The notes beneath the pieces are model-generated. The model was not told the DNA's origin. It did no database searches and saw only the letters and a list, made by a program, of their open reading frames with translations. Made by a program: the position numbers and the translations under genes. A DNA stretch of 64,000 bases from Mesomycoplasma ovipneumoniae (GTDB taxonomy: Bacteria > Bacillota_I > Bacilli_A > Mycoplasmatales > Metamycoplasmataceae). Positions 50,514-62,800 of the stretch are shown here, piece after piece (the first letter of the stretch is position 1; each line of letters begins with the position of its first letter). Location: contig NZ_CP146005.1 of NCBI RefSeq assembly GCF_038095995.1, positions 310,001-374,000 on the forward strand, written 5' to 3'.

Positions 50514-51212
50514 TTAAAGCGCTCCAAGGGCAATTTCAATCATTTCTTCAAATTTTTCTTGTCTTGCTAAAGGATCAAGTGAAGTTTTGGTAATTAAACT
50601 ATCAGAAATTGTAAGAATTGAAGCCACCTTTTTTTGCAAGTGATTAGCTATTGTAAAAAGAGCAAAAGATTCCATTTCTACTGCTTGTGCTCTTGAAAGT
50701 TCGATTGTTTTTGATAAATCGCGGGTAGAGTAAAAAACATCAGTTGAGTGAATATTTGTATAAACCGGACTCAAACCTAATTTTTCAGCACTATGGAATA
50801 AATTTGCTACAAGTTCCAAATCAGGGTAACTTAAATGAGATTGACCCTGACCTAAAAGTGCCGGAAATGAACAAGAATCTGATCAGGCTGATTTTGCAAT
50901 AACAAGGTCAAAAATTTCAAGATCCTTATCATAAGAACCAGCTGATCCAATCCGAATTATTTTCTCAACATCATAAAACTTAAACAGTTCATAGGCATAA
51001 ATACCAATAGAACCAGAACCCATCCCTGAGGCAGCGATAGTCACTTCTTTGTCTTTATATTTGCCGGTAAAAATTAAGTTATTACGGACTTTTGAAACAA
51101 GTTTGGCGTCGGTTAAGAAATTTTTAGCAATAAATTCTGCTCGAAGTGGATCTCCGGGCATTAATACAACTGGCGCAATTTCATGTTTCTTAGCTTCAAT
51201 ATGTGGTGTCAT
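50514..51212 (-). CDS. deoD: Purine-nucleoside phosphorylase, DeoD type
   Basis: 232 residues, hexameric low-mass PNP type. MTPHIEAKKHEIAPVVLMPGDPLRAEFIA is the N-terminal phosphate-binding signature. FTGKYKDKEVTIAASGMGSGS, IIRIGSAGSY and VEMESFALF (ribose/base site) follow, with the catalytic Asp in ISDSL. AGGAGAATC precedes ATG. It heads the deoD-deoA-deoC-upp cluster that converts imported nucleosides to bases and sugar phosphates. Confidence 0.96.
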
Positions 51213-51239
51213 GATTCTCCTCTTAGGCATATTATAATA

Positions 51240-51510
51240 TAAAAAAGCATTTTGGCTATTAAATTTTTGCAAATGTTAAAAATGATTTCTAAACGGCATA
51301 ACATTTTGCGCAAATTCGAAACTTAATCCAAAACAGACTAAAGCAAGAACCAAAAACCAATGAAAAACTATAATATAAAAAAGCATTTTGGACACTAAAT
51401 TTTTGCAAATGTTAAAAAGATTTCTAAACGGCATAACATTTTGCGCAAATTCTAAACTTAATCCAAAAAAGACTAAAGCAAGAACCAAAAACTAATGAAA
51501 AACTATAATA
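51240..51510 (-). repeat. Tandem duplication (about 137-bp units) of the 3' end of a membrane-protein gene
   Basis: Units at about 51240-51376 and 51377-51513 share AAAAAAGCATTTTGG, GGCATAACATTTTGCGC and AACCAAAAACCAATGAAAAAC-type blocks with a few differences. They copy the last about 35 codons of the neighbouring gene. Both copies are in the same orientation. Confidence 0.85.
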
Positions 51511-51879
51511 AATAATCCCGTACAACAATAAATTAACCAAATTGAAAATAATTAAAAATGAAAAAGCCAAAGAAACTGCAATTAAAAAGGGTTTACCTTT
51601 TTTGCGTGAAAAATTGCACAAATCTTTCTGGAATCTTTTGTCATTAAATAAACTATTTTTTCAATAAATTGGATTAATTTTTGGCAAAAACAGCAAAAAA
51701 AGCAACAAAAAAAACAAAAAACTAGCAAGACCACTAAGGCCTACAAAAATCGCAAAGGTGAAGTTTTGAAAGAACCAAAAGTAGAAAAAATTTTCTACAA
51801 CAGAAAGGACAAAACCTAAAAGTGACAACAAATAGCTAATTTTCGCCAATAAAAGCAAAACATTAGTATTTTTTAGCAT
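51424..51879 (-). CDS. Small polytopic membrane protein, unknown function
   Basis: 151 residues. Four hydrophobic segments, with a basic loop (about residues 72-95: WKNSLFNDKRFQKDLCNFSRKKGK). Ends SLFWIKFRICAKCYAV. Start ATG 51879 (MLKNTNVLLLL) is the most likely; an in-frame ATG 33 bases upstream also exists. The final codons are copied tandemly downstream. No family recognised. Confidence 0.6.
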
Positions 51880-52005
51880 CCTTTGACTTATCCTCTCTGT
51901 CAATTTTAGCATCTTTTAGTAAAAAACCAAGAAAAAAGTAAAAACAAGCAAGTTTTCTTATTTCCTTTGGATTCTAAAGTTTTTCATTAATTTTAGGGGG
52001 GTCCT

Positions 52006-55000
52006 TTAGTCGCTTGAATTTTGCAAGTCAGAATTCTGGTCTGAGGCCGGTTTTTCTGTATTTTCCAGATTTTCTGACTCTTGTTGGTCGCTTGAATTTT
52101 GCGAGTCAAAAATCTGATCTTGTTCGAGTTTTTCTGTATTTTCCAGATTTTCTGACTCTTGCTGCCTGCTCAGCTCACCTTTGGCCATTTCTTTTTGCCT
52201 GTCAAGTTCTAACATTTTCATGATCGCATCCGGATCGTCTTTTACATCAAAAAAGAAGTTTGAAGGTAAAAAGTCGTCTTGTTTATTTTGGTTATTTTGG
52301 TTTTGCTGATCTGCTTCAAAAAAGTTCTCAGAGTTTTGGCCTGGCTCAGGTGCTGGCATTCCAGAGTCAATTTTGAGTTCTTTTTGGCCCAAAAGTTCAA
52401 GTTGTTCTTGGTTCATTCTTAGCAAAATATTACGTTTTTCGTCAAGGGGCATATCTTCTTTGAGATTAACAAGTTTATTGTTGGCAATTTGTCAGAGTTC
52501 AAATCCGCCGCTTGCATCGAGTCTTTGAATGTTATTATTTTTGAGTTGTTCGTAAATAAATTCAGGCTGGGATTCTTTTTCAATTTGTTTTGCATAAGCA
52601 ATTCGGTCTTCGTTAGTTGCAATTAGCTGGGCAACGATGTGATCTGGGGTGTCAGATGGATAAGAAATTGCACTACCATCAGAAAGAATTGCCTGGACAT
52701 ATTCAATTTTTTCGGCATTAGAATTATTAAAAAGGCCAACAATTGCCTGAAAAGCGGACTCAGAAATTAAAATGTTAAATTTGGAAGTAGCCTGTTCGGT
52801 AAAAATCTGGTAAGGATTTTTTTGGGAATACTGGACTAAATTTGCCGAAGAGCGAAGTTTGTCAATTGTGTCAATATGATTTTGTCATTGATTATCAAGG
52901 ACAGACAAAATTATGTGCCGCTCGGAGTCAAAATAGTTTTGGCCAATATTTTCTTTTAGTGTTGGCTGGAGAGTTTCAAAATAAATTTTATTTAGTTCTT
53001 GGACTAAAAAGTTGCTAAGTTCTTCAAAAGGGTATTTTTCCAGTCCGCTCTGGCCAAAGTCATAGCGAGTTATTCTTGAAAGGTTGTCGTTTAAAAAATC
53101 AACTAAATTTTTATAGTGAATTTCTTGGTTTGGCAGCAAAATAAAGTCATAACCTAAAATAACTTCAACAGTTCTAATGATCATTTTTTTAATATAGTGA
53201 TCAAAATTATCAATCTGGAGCAAAATATCACGTTGAGTGTAAATTAAATCACGTTGCTGGCGAATAACATCATCGTAGCTGAGGACGGTTTTTCGCATAT
53301 CAAAGTTAAAGCCTTCAATTTTTTTCTGGGCTGCTAGTAAAACTGAGTGAATATATTTCCCTTTAATGGCTCCAGCAGTTAGGCCATAGGTGTCAAAAAT
53401 TTGTTCAAAATTGGAAAAACGACGTAATAACTGGTCTTGAAGGGAAATAAAAAATCTTGAGACACCAATATCGCCTTGGCGACCTGCCCGACCACGAAGT
53501 TGGTTGTCAATTCTTCTTGATTCAGCCTTGTCTGTCCCTAAAATATAAAGTCCGCCAAGGTCAATAACTCCAGGTTCAAGAATAATATCTGTTCCCCGGC
53601 CGGCCATATTTGTTGCGATTGTTATTGCATTTTTACGGCCTGCCTTTGCGATTATTTCAGCCTCGAGCTGATTTTGTTTTGCATTTAAAACTGTATGAAA
53701 CAGCCCTTTTTGGTTCAGCATTTCTGATAAGGTCTCAGAGTCAACAACTTGGGAAGTTCCAATTAGTATTGGCTGGCCAGTTTTATGAACTCGTTGGACT
53801 TCGGCAATAATTGCTTTATTTTTTTGTTCAATTGTGGCAAAAATTTCATCTTTTTCATCGCGGCGCGCTAGTGGTTTGTTGGTTGGAATAACATTGACAC
53901 GCATATTGTAAACATCGATAAATTCTTGCTCTTCGGTCTTTGCAGTTCCGGTCATTCCTGAGAGTTTTTTAAAAAGACGAAAAAAGTTTTGGTAAGTAAT
54001 TGTTGCTAAGGTTTTTGTTTCAGGTTCAATTTCAATTCCTTCTTTTGCCTGAAGGGCTTGCTGGAGACCTTCAGAATAGGATCTTCCGGCCATAATTCGC
54101 CCGGTAAATTGGTCAACAAGCTCGATTTTACCGTCTTGGACAATATACTCAACGTCTTTTTTCATTACCTTATTTGCACGAAGGGCATTTTGAATTCGGT
54201 GAACAAGTTCAGAGTTTTCAATTTCATAAAGGTTGCGTAAACCAAAAAAGGCATTAGCTTTGTCAATACCTTTGTCATTTAATTTAATACCTTTTGTTTC
54301 TTGGTCGATATAAAAATCTTCATTTACAAGTGTATTTACAAATTGGTTGGCAGATAAATACTGAGCTGGAAGGTTGGACTTTCCACCACTAATAATCAAA
54401 GGAGTTTTAGCCTCGTCAATTAAAATTGAATCAATTTCATCAATAAGGCAAAAATTTAGTCCTCTTTGAACTTTTTCAGCAGCACTATAGACCATGTTAT
54501 CACGCAAATAGTCAAATCCTAATTCTGAATGAATTGAGTAGGTAATATCTGCAGCGTACATCATTCTTTTAGTTTCAGGATCCATTTGGGCTTTATTAAT
54601 TCCAACAGAAAGACCTAAAAAATTATAGACTTTACCATTATCTTCAGCGTCTCGCTCAGATAGATATTCATTGACAGTTGAGACAATAACTCCTTGACCT
54701 GAAAGTGCATTAAGATAAACTGGCGCAATTGAGGCAATTGTCTTACCTTCTCCAGTTTTCATCTCAGCAACCGAACCCATGTCAAGAATTAGTCCACCAA
54801 GAATTTGGACGTCATATGGCGTTTTTCCAAGGATTCTTTTTGTTGCCTCCCGGGCTACAGCAAAAGCATCAACTCTGATATCTTTGAGTTTTTCACCATT
54901 AGCCAGGCGCTTTTTTAGAACATTTGTCTGATTTGCAAGATCCTGATCGGTCATTGAACCATAATAACCGCGCTTTTGGTTTATCTGCTTTAAAAGACGG

Positions 55001-55053
55001 TATGCAAGCCGTAGTTCTGAAGAAGTCTTAAAAAAATTGATAACCTTTTTCAT
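52006..55053 (-). CDS. secA: Protein translocase subunit SecA with a long repetitive C-terminal tail
   Basis: 1015 residues; bacterial SecA is usually 780-900. Walker A is MKTGEGKTIAS and Walker B is LIDEIDSILIDEAKTPLIISGG. The helicase motifs TNMAGRGTDI and LRGRAGRQGD and the helical wing LDNQWQNHIDTIDKLRSS are present. Beyond about residue 760 follows an extension of about 250 residues without the usual Cys-rich zinc motif. It is acidic and Gln/Asn-rich and ends in two tandem 26-residue units (QQESENLENTEK...QNSSD). TGA is Trp at the NQW and ELW codons. GGGGGAAA precedes the ATG. It drives export, including that of the adhesins that follow. Confidence 0.95.
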
Positions 55054-55445
55054 TAGATTAGTTTCCCCCTTAATTTATTAACTCATTCTTTCGCTAAAAA
55101 TTATACCACATTTTTTAATATAATATATAATTTATTTTTATTTTATTTATTAGGGCGGTTTTGGGCTTGGTTAGTTTTGACACTAGTCTTACTACGGACG
55201 CAGAAAATGCCTTAATTTTAGCATATTTTTGAATAAAAAGGAAAAAATAATTTTCTTTTTGGTATAATTTTACTATTTATGAAAATTATAGTTTAAAAAA
55301 ATAGGAGAAATTCATTTATTAAGTCAAAAAAATAATTTATAATATATTTGGAAATTCAAACAACCTGCAAAAAAAAAAAAAAAAGGATAATTAAGTATTT
55401 CAAAAATAAAAAAAATTAATTTTTTTTGGTATAATTTTTTACATT
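55054..55445 (+). promoter_or_regulatory. Divergent promoter region between secA and the P146-like gene
   Basis: 392 bp, no gene. Plus strand: a 16-A tract at about 55368-55383, then TATAAT at about 55429-55434, only 11 bases before the ATG at 55446, with no Shine-Dalgarno. This suggests leaderless or near-leaderless transcription. Another TATAAT-like site lies near 55262-55267. Minus strand: promoter-like sequences for secA near 55100-55130. Confidence 0.55.
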
Positions 55446-58400
55446 ATGAAAAAAGAAATTCGCAACAAAGTATTAATAGTTTTAGCGGGACTTAGTTTCA
55501 TCGGAATTACAGCCGGAGTTGGTATTGGTCTACAGAGATCAGCACTTAACTCGTCCTATCAGTCATTATTTGATAATGATAAGTCCGAAACGAAATTAAA
55601 CCCGCCAATAAACGATGCTGATTTGGTCGCTGCCATCAGCAATTTTAGTCTAAAACCCGAATGAAGCAAAATTTCAGCTTCACAGGCATTTAAATTACAT
55701 AACGATAAATTATATGCCTTTAAATTAAGTCAAGCAGTTGATTTTTCAAAAGTTGATAATAAATTTTCTAATTTATTTTTCGATATTCAAGTAACTGAAG
55801 AAACAAAGGTTGAGTCAAATTCAATTAGGAACTTGACTGTTTTTGTTTTTGATAAAAAAACAAAAAAAGAAGTAGCAAGTCGTGCTTTTACTGCAAATCT
55901 TTCTGGATTTAGTGCTATTGCCAAAGAAGATTTTCTTGAAAATTTCATTGCTGAGTCTTCAAAATATAATCTTGATAAATCACAACTAACTAAAAAGTTT
56001 GCTTCAGATTCAATTTTTCCTTCAGCTTTTGCCCTTAAATTTCAAGATCAATTACTAACCAATCTTCGTAAGATTTCTCCTGAAATTTTTGATGCTGCAA
56101 CTAAAACTCCAGATGGCGTTGCTGCTGGAGTGGCAACTCAGTTTCAGCAAGAATCAACTGGATCTGGAGGAAATGGAGGATTAGGAACTGGTGAAGCATC
56201 AGGTGGAGCCGCAGGTGGTTCAACTGGAGGAGCATCTGGCGATGCTGGTTCAGCCGGGTCTGGCACTGGAGCCCAAAATGGTGCATCACAAGATGGTTCA
56301 AATCAACCAACCACACCTGAAACCCCTAAAGTTGAAGACACCCCAAAAACCCCTGAAGTTCCTTTAGTTTCTAAATTAAAACCAACAAATCCTAATCTTG
56401 AACTTGCACTTAAACAAACTTTAGAATCATTTGGTGGACTTGAATTAATTGCCGCTTCTGGATTACAGAGTTTAATTCCAAATGAGTATACTTTATTACC
56501 AGTTACTTCTGAAAAATCACTAGTTAAAATTGATATTGACGATGCAAAAGGTACTGCAAAAATTTGACTAAAATTATTGGATAAATCTAACAAAGAAAAA
56601 TTAATTGGACTAGAAATTACTGGTCTTAGTTCAGTTGACTCAATTAAAGATAAAATATTTGCAAAAATAAATAAAAATCAAAATAAATATATTAGTCTAA
56701 AACCACAAGTTGCGGAATATTTTAGAAAAAATCCTAATCAAAGTATTGCTAAATTAATTTCAGATTATCAAACCAGAAGTTCAGCTGCAGACTCAAAAGT
56801 GGCTAAAGTTTTTGAAGAGTATTTAAAAGACAATAATAAAATCAAGCAAGCACTTATGGGTGAGGCGTCAGGTACAGGAACTAATCCTGGTGAAACTGCA
56901 CCAGCAGTTTCAGCACAACCTGAGTCTCAAGCTGAAGAAGGAACTAAAAGCGAGTTTGAAAAAAAATTAAAAGAACTTAGCTCAAAAGATTCAAAAGCAA
57001 CCGAAGCAATTAAAACTTATCTAAAAGAAGAATATAATATCGATCTTAAGACAGATCCAACTTCTCCAACCCAACCTGCCGCTGTTCAGACTGCTGTTGC
57101 TGCAGTTTCATCTGATGGTGGAGTTCAAGGACAAGAACAACAACAAATGCAGCAACAGCCGCAACAACAGCAACCTCAGCAGCAACAGCCTCAGCAGCAG
57201 CAACCACAGCAGCAGCAGCCACAACAACAGCAGCCTCAAGAAGAAACTATTGAACAAATAGCTAAAAAAGATAAAGAATTTTACGCTCCTTATTTTGAAA
57301 TTTATAATTATCAATTGCCAACTACTCAATCTGAAGGTATATCTGCTTTAGTTACCCCAGATCAATTAGATTTTTGATTTGAAACTAAAGATAACCTTAA
57401 AGTTGATGATTATAATTTTGATTTTTCTTTAGATAAAAATCAAGATGAGTCAAGCACAGATAAAACTTTAAAACTTAATGTTAATTTTGAAGCTGATTCT
57501 AATTTCAAATTAGAAGTTAGACCTGAAAATGTTCCATTTTTAGATGTTTCTAAAGATATTGTTAGAGAATCTGAAGTTCAAAGTACTGAGCCTAAAACGG
57601 TAAATGTTGCTATTGAAGTAACTCCTAGTGCTCCAGAAAAAGATCATTCTTCATATAGATTTACTGGTTGAACATTTCCAATCACAATTAACACAGAAGG
57701 TTCTAAAGTTCAAAATGAACTTGAAAAGTTAGTTGGTAATAACCACCAAGGAACCCTAAATAATTCACTTCCTTATCTCTTGTTCCAAAGTGATCTTGAT
57801 TTTATTTTCAAGACTGCAAAACTTGACTCATGATTTAGTATTTCAGATACTGAAAAAAATAATGCCAAAGCTTATTTAAAATCAACACTAAATCCAATTA
57901 CTAATGAAATAAGTTTGCAAAAACCTAAAGTTGAAGCTGCTCCAGCTCCAGAACCAGCTCCGGCTACTCCGACACCACCAGCTCCGGCTAACCCAGGTTC
58001 AGGTACAGCTGCAACTCCAGCTCCAGGTACATCTACAACTCCAGCGGCTGGTTCATCTGGTTCAGGTAGTTCTACAGCTTCAGCTGGTTCAGTAGATTCT
58101 AGCTCATCTTCATCTTCAGGTTCAAGTTCTGGCTCAAGTGCAACAGCCGCTTCATCAACTTCTTCATCTTCAGTAGCAACTACAGCAACACCTTTCCAAG
58201 ATCCAGCAACCCCTGCTCCAGAAAAAGAACAAACTTTTGCTTTTGGTGATTATTTAATTAATTATCTTGATAAGTTTGAAAAATTTAATAAAGCTCAAGG
58301 GCAAAAATTAGCAATATCAAGTCAATATGATGAGAAAAAACGTTCATATAATTTTGTTTTTGAAGTTCGTGACAGCGATAATGACACAATAGCTTCATCA

Positions 58401-59753
58401 ACATTCGGACTTGTTGGTGTTAATAAAAATAATACTGCTCTTAAAACATCACTTGCTTATGGCCCAGATGTCTTCATTGACGGAAGTTCTGGTCTTGATT
58501 TTCATGCCCATGAAGGTCAGACAAATTCAATTTTAACTAATATTAGTTCAACAAAAACATCCTTCCAATATAAAGTAAATAATTTTACTGACAATCCTGA
58601 ACTTGATAAGTTACTTAAAGAAAATGGCTTTTACAACCAAAGAGCCCAAAATGGCAAAGGTATAACAATTAAGCAACCACTTGTTTATAAGTATGATAAC
58701 CAAGGTTCCGATTATGAATTTGACGGTAACACCAAAAAATTCATTAAAACACGTGGACGCCAAGTTGAAAAATCAACTCTGCAAGAAGGTGTAATGTATT
58801 TTGTTTTCAAACCTGAAGATACTATTGCAAAAACAGATAAACTAGTAGATCAGTCATATAAATTATTATCAACTGCCCCAGAAGCACAAAATGGTTCTTT
58901 TGGAGCAAGTTATCTTGAACTATTTAGAACTAGTGAGCATAATCTAGACAAAAGCGCACTTTTACAAACACTAAATCTTGGTTGAAGAATTGAAAAAGCC
59001 CGTTCTTTAGCAATTGATAAAAATCAAATAGCAACAACAGAACATAATTACCAAACAAAATCATTAGTTGTTTTACGTGATGCTGATCCAGCAAGTACAC
59101 AAGATCCATCTAAACTTTATGATTATACAAAGCAAACAGCTGAAAATTTTGATCTAGGTGACACTCAAGAAATCACTGAGTCTAAGAAATTGTATGACAC
59201 TAGTAGTTCAATTGGCACAGGTGGTGTAGCCGCTATAGGAACCGAACAATCTCCAACCGTTAAACCTGAAGACGTAAATGACATTTTCAAAAAATTCATT
59301 GAGGCTAAATCCACCGACGGCCAAGGTCAAATTTATCAAGATGGTATTTGGTTTAATCACACAAGACCAAAAGATAATGTTTCACTTGAGTCATTCTTAA
59401 ATAAAACTTGAATTTTAGAAGTTCGTATTGATAAATCATCCGTTACATTTAGTCTAATTGCCCAAAGAGAGCCAAATCAAGAGCCATATGTTTGAACAAG
59501 TCAACTACAGTCAATTTATAAAGACGCTAAACAGAATATTAATCCTGATACCCCAATTGGTGTAATGTTTGGTCGTGGAATTGATTATTCCCAAATTGGT
59601 GATCGTATAATTAGTGAGCTTGATTCTTCAGGCAAAGATCGTGAAGGAATAACATTTAAAGCTCTTGCAGTCTTTAAAGGTGAAAAAATGGCCAAAGATG
59701 ACAAAGCTCGTCTTGAGATCCGTAAAGCCTTTATTGATCAATATTTTAAATAA
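55446..59753 (+). CDS. P146-like adhesin (LppS-type, P97/P102 superfamily)
   Basis: 1435 residues in one frame through many TGA Trp codons. A signal anchor at residues 9-31 (VLIVLAGLSFIGITAGVGIG). Three low-complexity blocks follow: Gly/Ala/Ser-rich at about 238-290, Gln-Pro repeats at about 561-600 and Ala/Pro then Ser-rich at about 831-918. Between and after them lie large globular segments as in P97/P102 paralogues, which are surface-exposed, proteolytically processed and bind cilia or glycosaminoglycans. The PQ and poly-Ser repeats are the hallmark of M. hyopneumoniae P146, where the repeats vary between strains. Directly downstream is a second paralogue, as with the LppS-LppT pair. Identity inferred from architecture. 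Confidence 0.85.
57127..57240 (+). repeat. CAG/CAA-rich microsatellite encoding Gln-Pro repeats
   Basis: About 110 bp of 15-bp units (four Gln codons plus one Pro codon, CCT/CCG/CCA) in the P146-like gene. Synonymous codon differences between units show that the array is not a perfect slip tract, but the unit structure favours recombination-based length change. Confidence 0.85.
57940..58190 (+). repeat. Low-complexity Ala/Pro/Ser-coding tract
   Basis: About 250 bp of GCT/CCA/TCA-rich codons. It encodes AP/PA pairs followed by runs of Ser interrupted by Gly and Ala. In P146 of M. hyopneumoniae the Ser run is used for strain typing. Confidence 0.75.
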
Positions 59754-59886
59754 TCAATAATTAATAATTAATAAACACATTGTTAATTTGTTAATAATAA
59801 ATATTAATATATTTAAATTAAGTCTTTAGTTATTAAATAACTAACTTAAATTAAAAAAGTATACTAAAAAAACCTGGAGGGGTTTT
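59754..59886 (+). promoter_or_regulatory. Spacer between the two adhesin-like genes, with hairpin and ribosome site
   Basis: 133 bp. An inverted repeat TTAAGT-(ct)-TTAGTTATT / ATAACTAA-(c)-TTAA at about 59818-59848, then TGGAGGGG 8 bases before ATG 59887. The hairpin has no T-run and may be a weak attenuator. Confidence 0.5.
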
Positions 59887-62800
59887 ATGCAAAAGAATAA
59901 GGCAAAAATATTAATTGGTAGTGCCGCTGCAATTGTACTAATGTCGACGGTCTTTGGAACTGTCGCCGGACTTGCTGCTAAAACTAGATATCGCGGAGTT
60001 AATCCTACCCAAGGTGTTGTTAGTCAGCTCGGGCTAATTGATTCGGTAAGTTTTAAGCCAAGCGTTGCTCACTTTACAAGTGATTATAAAACTGTCAAAC
60101 AAGCACTTTTAGGGGACAAAACTTTTAATGCCAGCAGCACTGAGTTTAGCGATTTTGCTTCAAAATTCAATTTTTTAACTAATAATGGCCGTAGTGTTCT
60201 AGCAATTCCCAACAAATACAAAGTTGTCATTGAAAAATTTGAAGCCCAAGATGAACAACAACGGTTTTTCCTTTCCTTTCACCTGGAAGAAACTCTTGAA
60301 GATAAAAATGTTGCCCGCTCAGCAACAAAATCAATTTATCTTTCAGTAGTTGATGCCCCAAAGGCTGCACTAGCTCAATTTAGCGATATTGTTGATTCAA
60401 ATTTTGCTAATTTGACTCCAAGTCCACTTTCTCATTTTTCCTCAAGTTCAGTTAAACCTTTGAGTTTAACTCGTGCTGATGATTTTGCAAAAACATTAAA
60501 TCAACTTGAGACATTAGAGGAATTTGAGTCTCATTTAAGCAAATTTTTTGACATTCAGGCAATTAAGGCAAAAATTCGTCTTGAAGCCCAAGGCTTTGGC
60601 TTTGCCAAAGGTGACTTAGAAGAGCCTTTTGTATTTAGTTTTGTTAAAAATCCTCAAAGTCCAAATGAGTGAGCAACAAGTCTAAATCAACAAGTTCCTG
60701 CAGTTCGTTTATATTTAAAAACTGAATTTGGGCCTCAGGCAAAAGCAACACTAGCAGACTATAAACATAAAGATGACTCACTGTTAACTTCAATTGATTT
60801 AGTGGCAAGTGATAAGTCTACTTTATTTGCTAATACAAAAGATCTAGCTGCTCAACTTGATGTTAATTTGCTTGATGCTTCTGATTATTATATTGATCCA
60901 GATAAGCCTCAGGTTGATCCAACAACTGGAGTTTTACTTCCTTCTCAACTTAGTTTGTTGGATCGTGATTTATTAAGACAACCTTCTAATAAGCCTGTTG
61001 ATAAATTTTCTTTGTTTCGTTATGATGCAATTAATTTTTACAAACAACTCCAAGAACTTGTAAGTAAACCATCTGCAATTAAAGATATAATTGATGCAAG
61101 CTTAACACGTGGACTAACTTTTTCTTTTGGTAAATACGATTTACTTTTTGATAACTTACGCGAGCATCTTGACTATGATTTTTTAGTTTCAAATGCTAAA
61201 ATTCGTCAAAATTCTGTTTCAAAAAAATTGTTTATTGAGTTGCCAATTAAAATTAAGCTTAAGTCTTCGATTTTTGGTGACACTGGTTCAAATATTAAAA
61301 CTATTTTGGAAAAAACTGTAAGTTTTAAACTTGATAATTTCCGTGATCAAAAAATCGAAGATGCCCTAGCCAGCCTTTATCCTGAACTTAGCGAGCAACT
61401 AAAGCAATTAAAAAATGCCCAAAGTGCCCAAGATGCTGCCCAACAATTAGCTGCTACTTCGCCAATTCAGTCGCAGTGAGCCAGTCAAACTGTTGGTGCA
61501 ACCAAAGAAAATCCTTATGATATTAGGCAAGGTGCTCCAAAGTCTTATTTACTTTCAAAATACGAAATTAAGCAACTAATTGACCAAGGAGACTATAAAA
61601 AACTAATTAGTCTTTTAGCCGATCAAAATAGCTACAATATTGACTTTAAATTAGGTTCAACTCTACAAAGCCAAAATATACAAGTTCCTAGCGACAAGGA
61701 AATAGCCAATTTAAATGCAACAATTGACTCAGCTCAGGCTTTAAAAAATGCTGATATTTATTCAGTTTCGACTTCGGCATTTAAAAATCGTGCTTCTTTA
61801 TTTGCTTATTTCCGTTATCTTTTATCATTAGAACCTAAAGAGGCAATCAAAAAACTTGTTAATATTGGAACCCAAATGGGTCTTGAATTTGAAGGTTACC
61901 AAGACTTACCGCTAAATCCAACCTTAGAAGATTTAGCAAAAGTAAAAATTAAAACCAAATTTGATAACTATGAGCACTCCCAAGATTTTCTAAGCCAGCA
62001 AGAAGCTGAAGAAAACCAGGACGGGTCTGTTGGAACAAAATTTGGACTCAAGCTTCTTGATTTTAATGGTTATTTTGCTAATGACATTACAAGTCCAAAT
62101 CAAGGAATGGCTTTATTTTTACCAGCAAGTTTAGATTCTAGCTCAAGTCAGTCAACTTCAGCTGGTTCAGGTACTAGCTCAACCCAAAATACTACAGACT
62201 GAAAAGCTGAAATTACTAAAAAACTTGTTAGTGATAAAAACCAGTTAGCAAGTCTACCTTTTGCAATTTGAGACAAAATTATCGGTCAAGAAAAAGCCCA
62301 AAACAACGAAGAAAAACTAACATACAAAATTCTTAAAAATTACCAAGATGCAATTAAAATTGCAAAACAACCAGCTTTTTGAAACACTTTAGATGAGACC
62401 ACTAACCAATCTCAAGTTCCTTTTAAAGATAAAGATTTTAGTAAAATTTCCACTCTTAGTGATTTAGTTTTTGCCTTTTATACTCAGGCAGCCTTAGCTA
62501 ATAATTGAAATGAGTATCAAGACTCAGGAGCGCGTCCTTCAATTAAATTTGAAATTGAAGATGATGCTGCAACCTCTAAAGATCAAGGTAATATAATTGG
62601 TCTAAAAATTAAATATGTTGTTGGCTTTGATGATAATGCTGGTAAGTTTGTTGATGATGTAATTGCCTCAAGTCCGCAGACAATTTTTGTTCGCACATCA
62701 GGGCAGTCCGAAGCAGAAGTAAAACAAAAAAATAATTTAGACCAAATGGTTGAAGATGCACCCCTTTCAAGTCAGTCCTTAATTCTTGATGCTGAAAAAT

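Noticed and set aside
57127..57240. Short regular repeats that could suggest a CRISPR array
   Set aside because: They are in-frame Gln-Pro codon repeats within a gene, without unique spacers and without cas genes. No CRISPR array was found.
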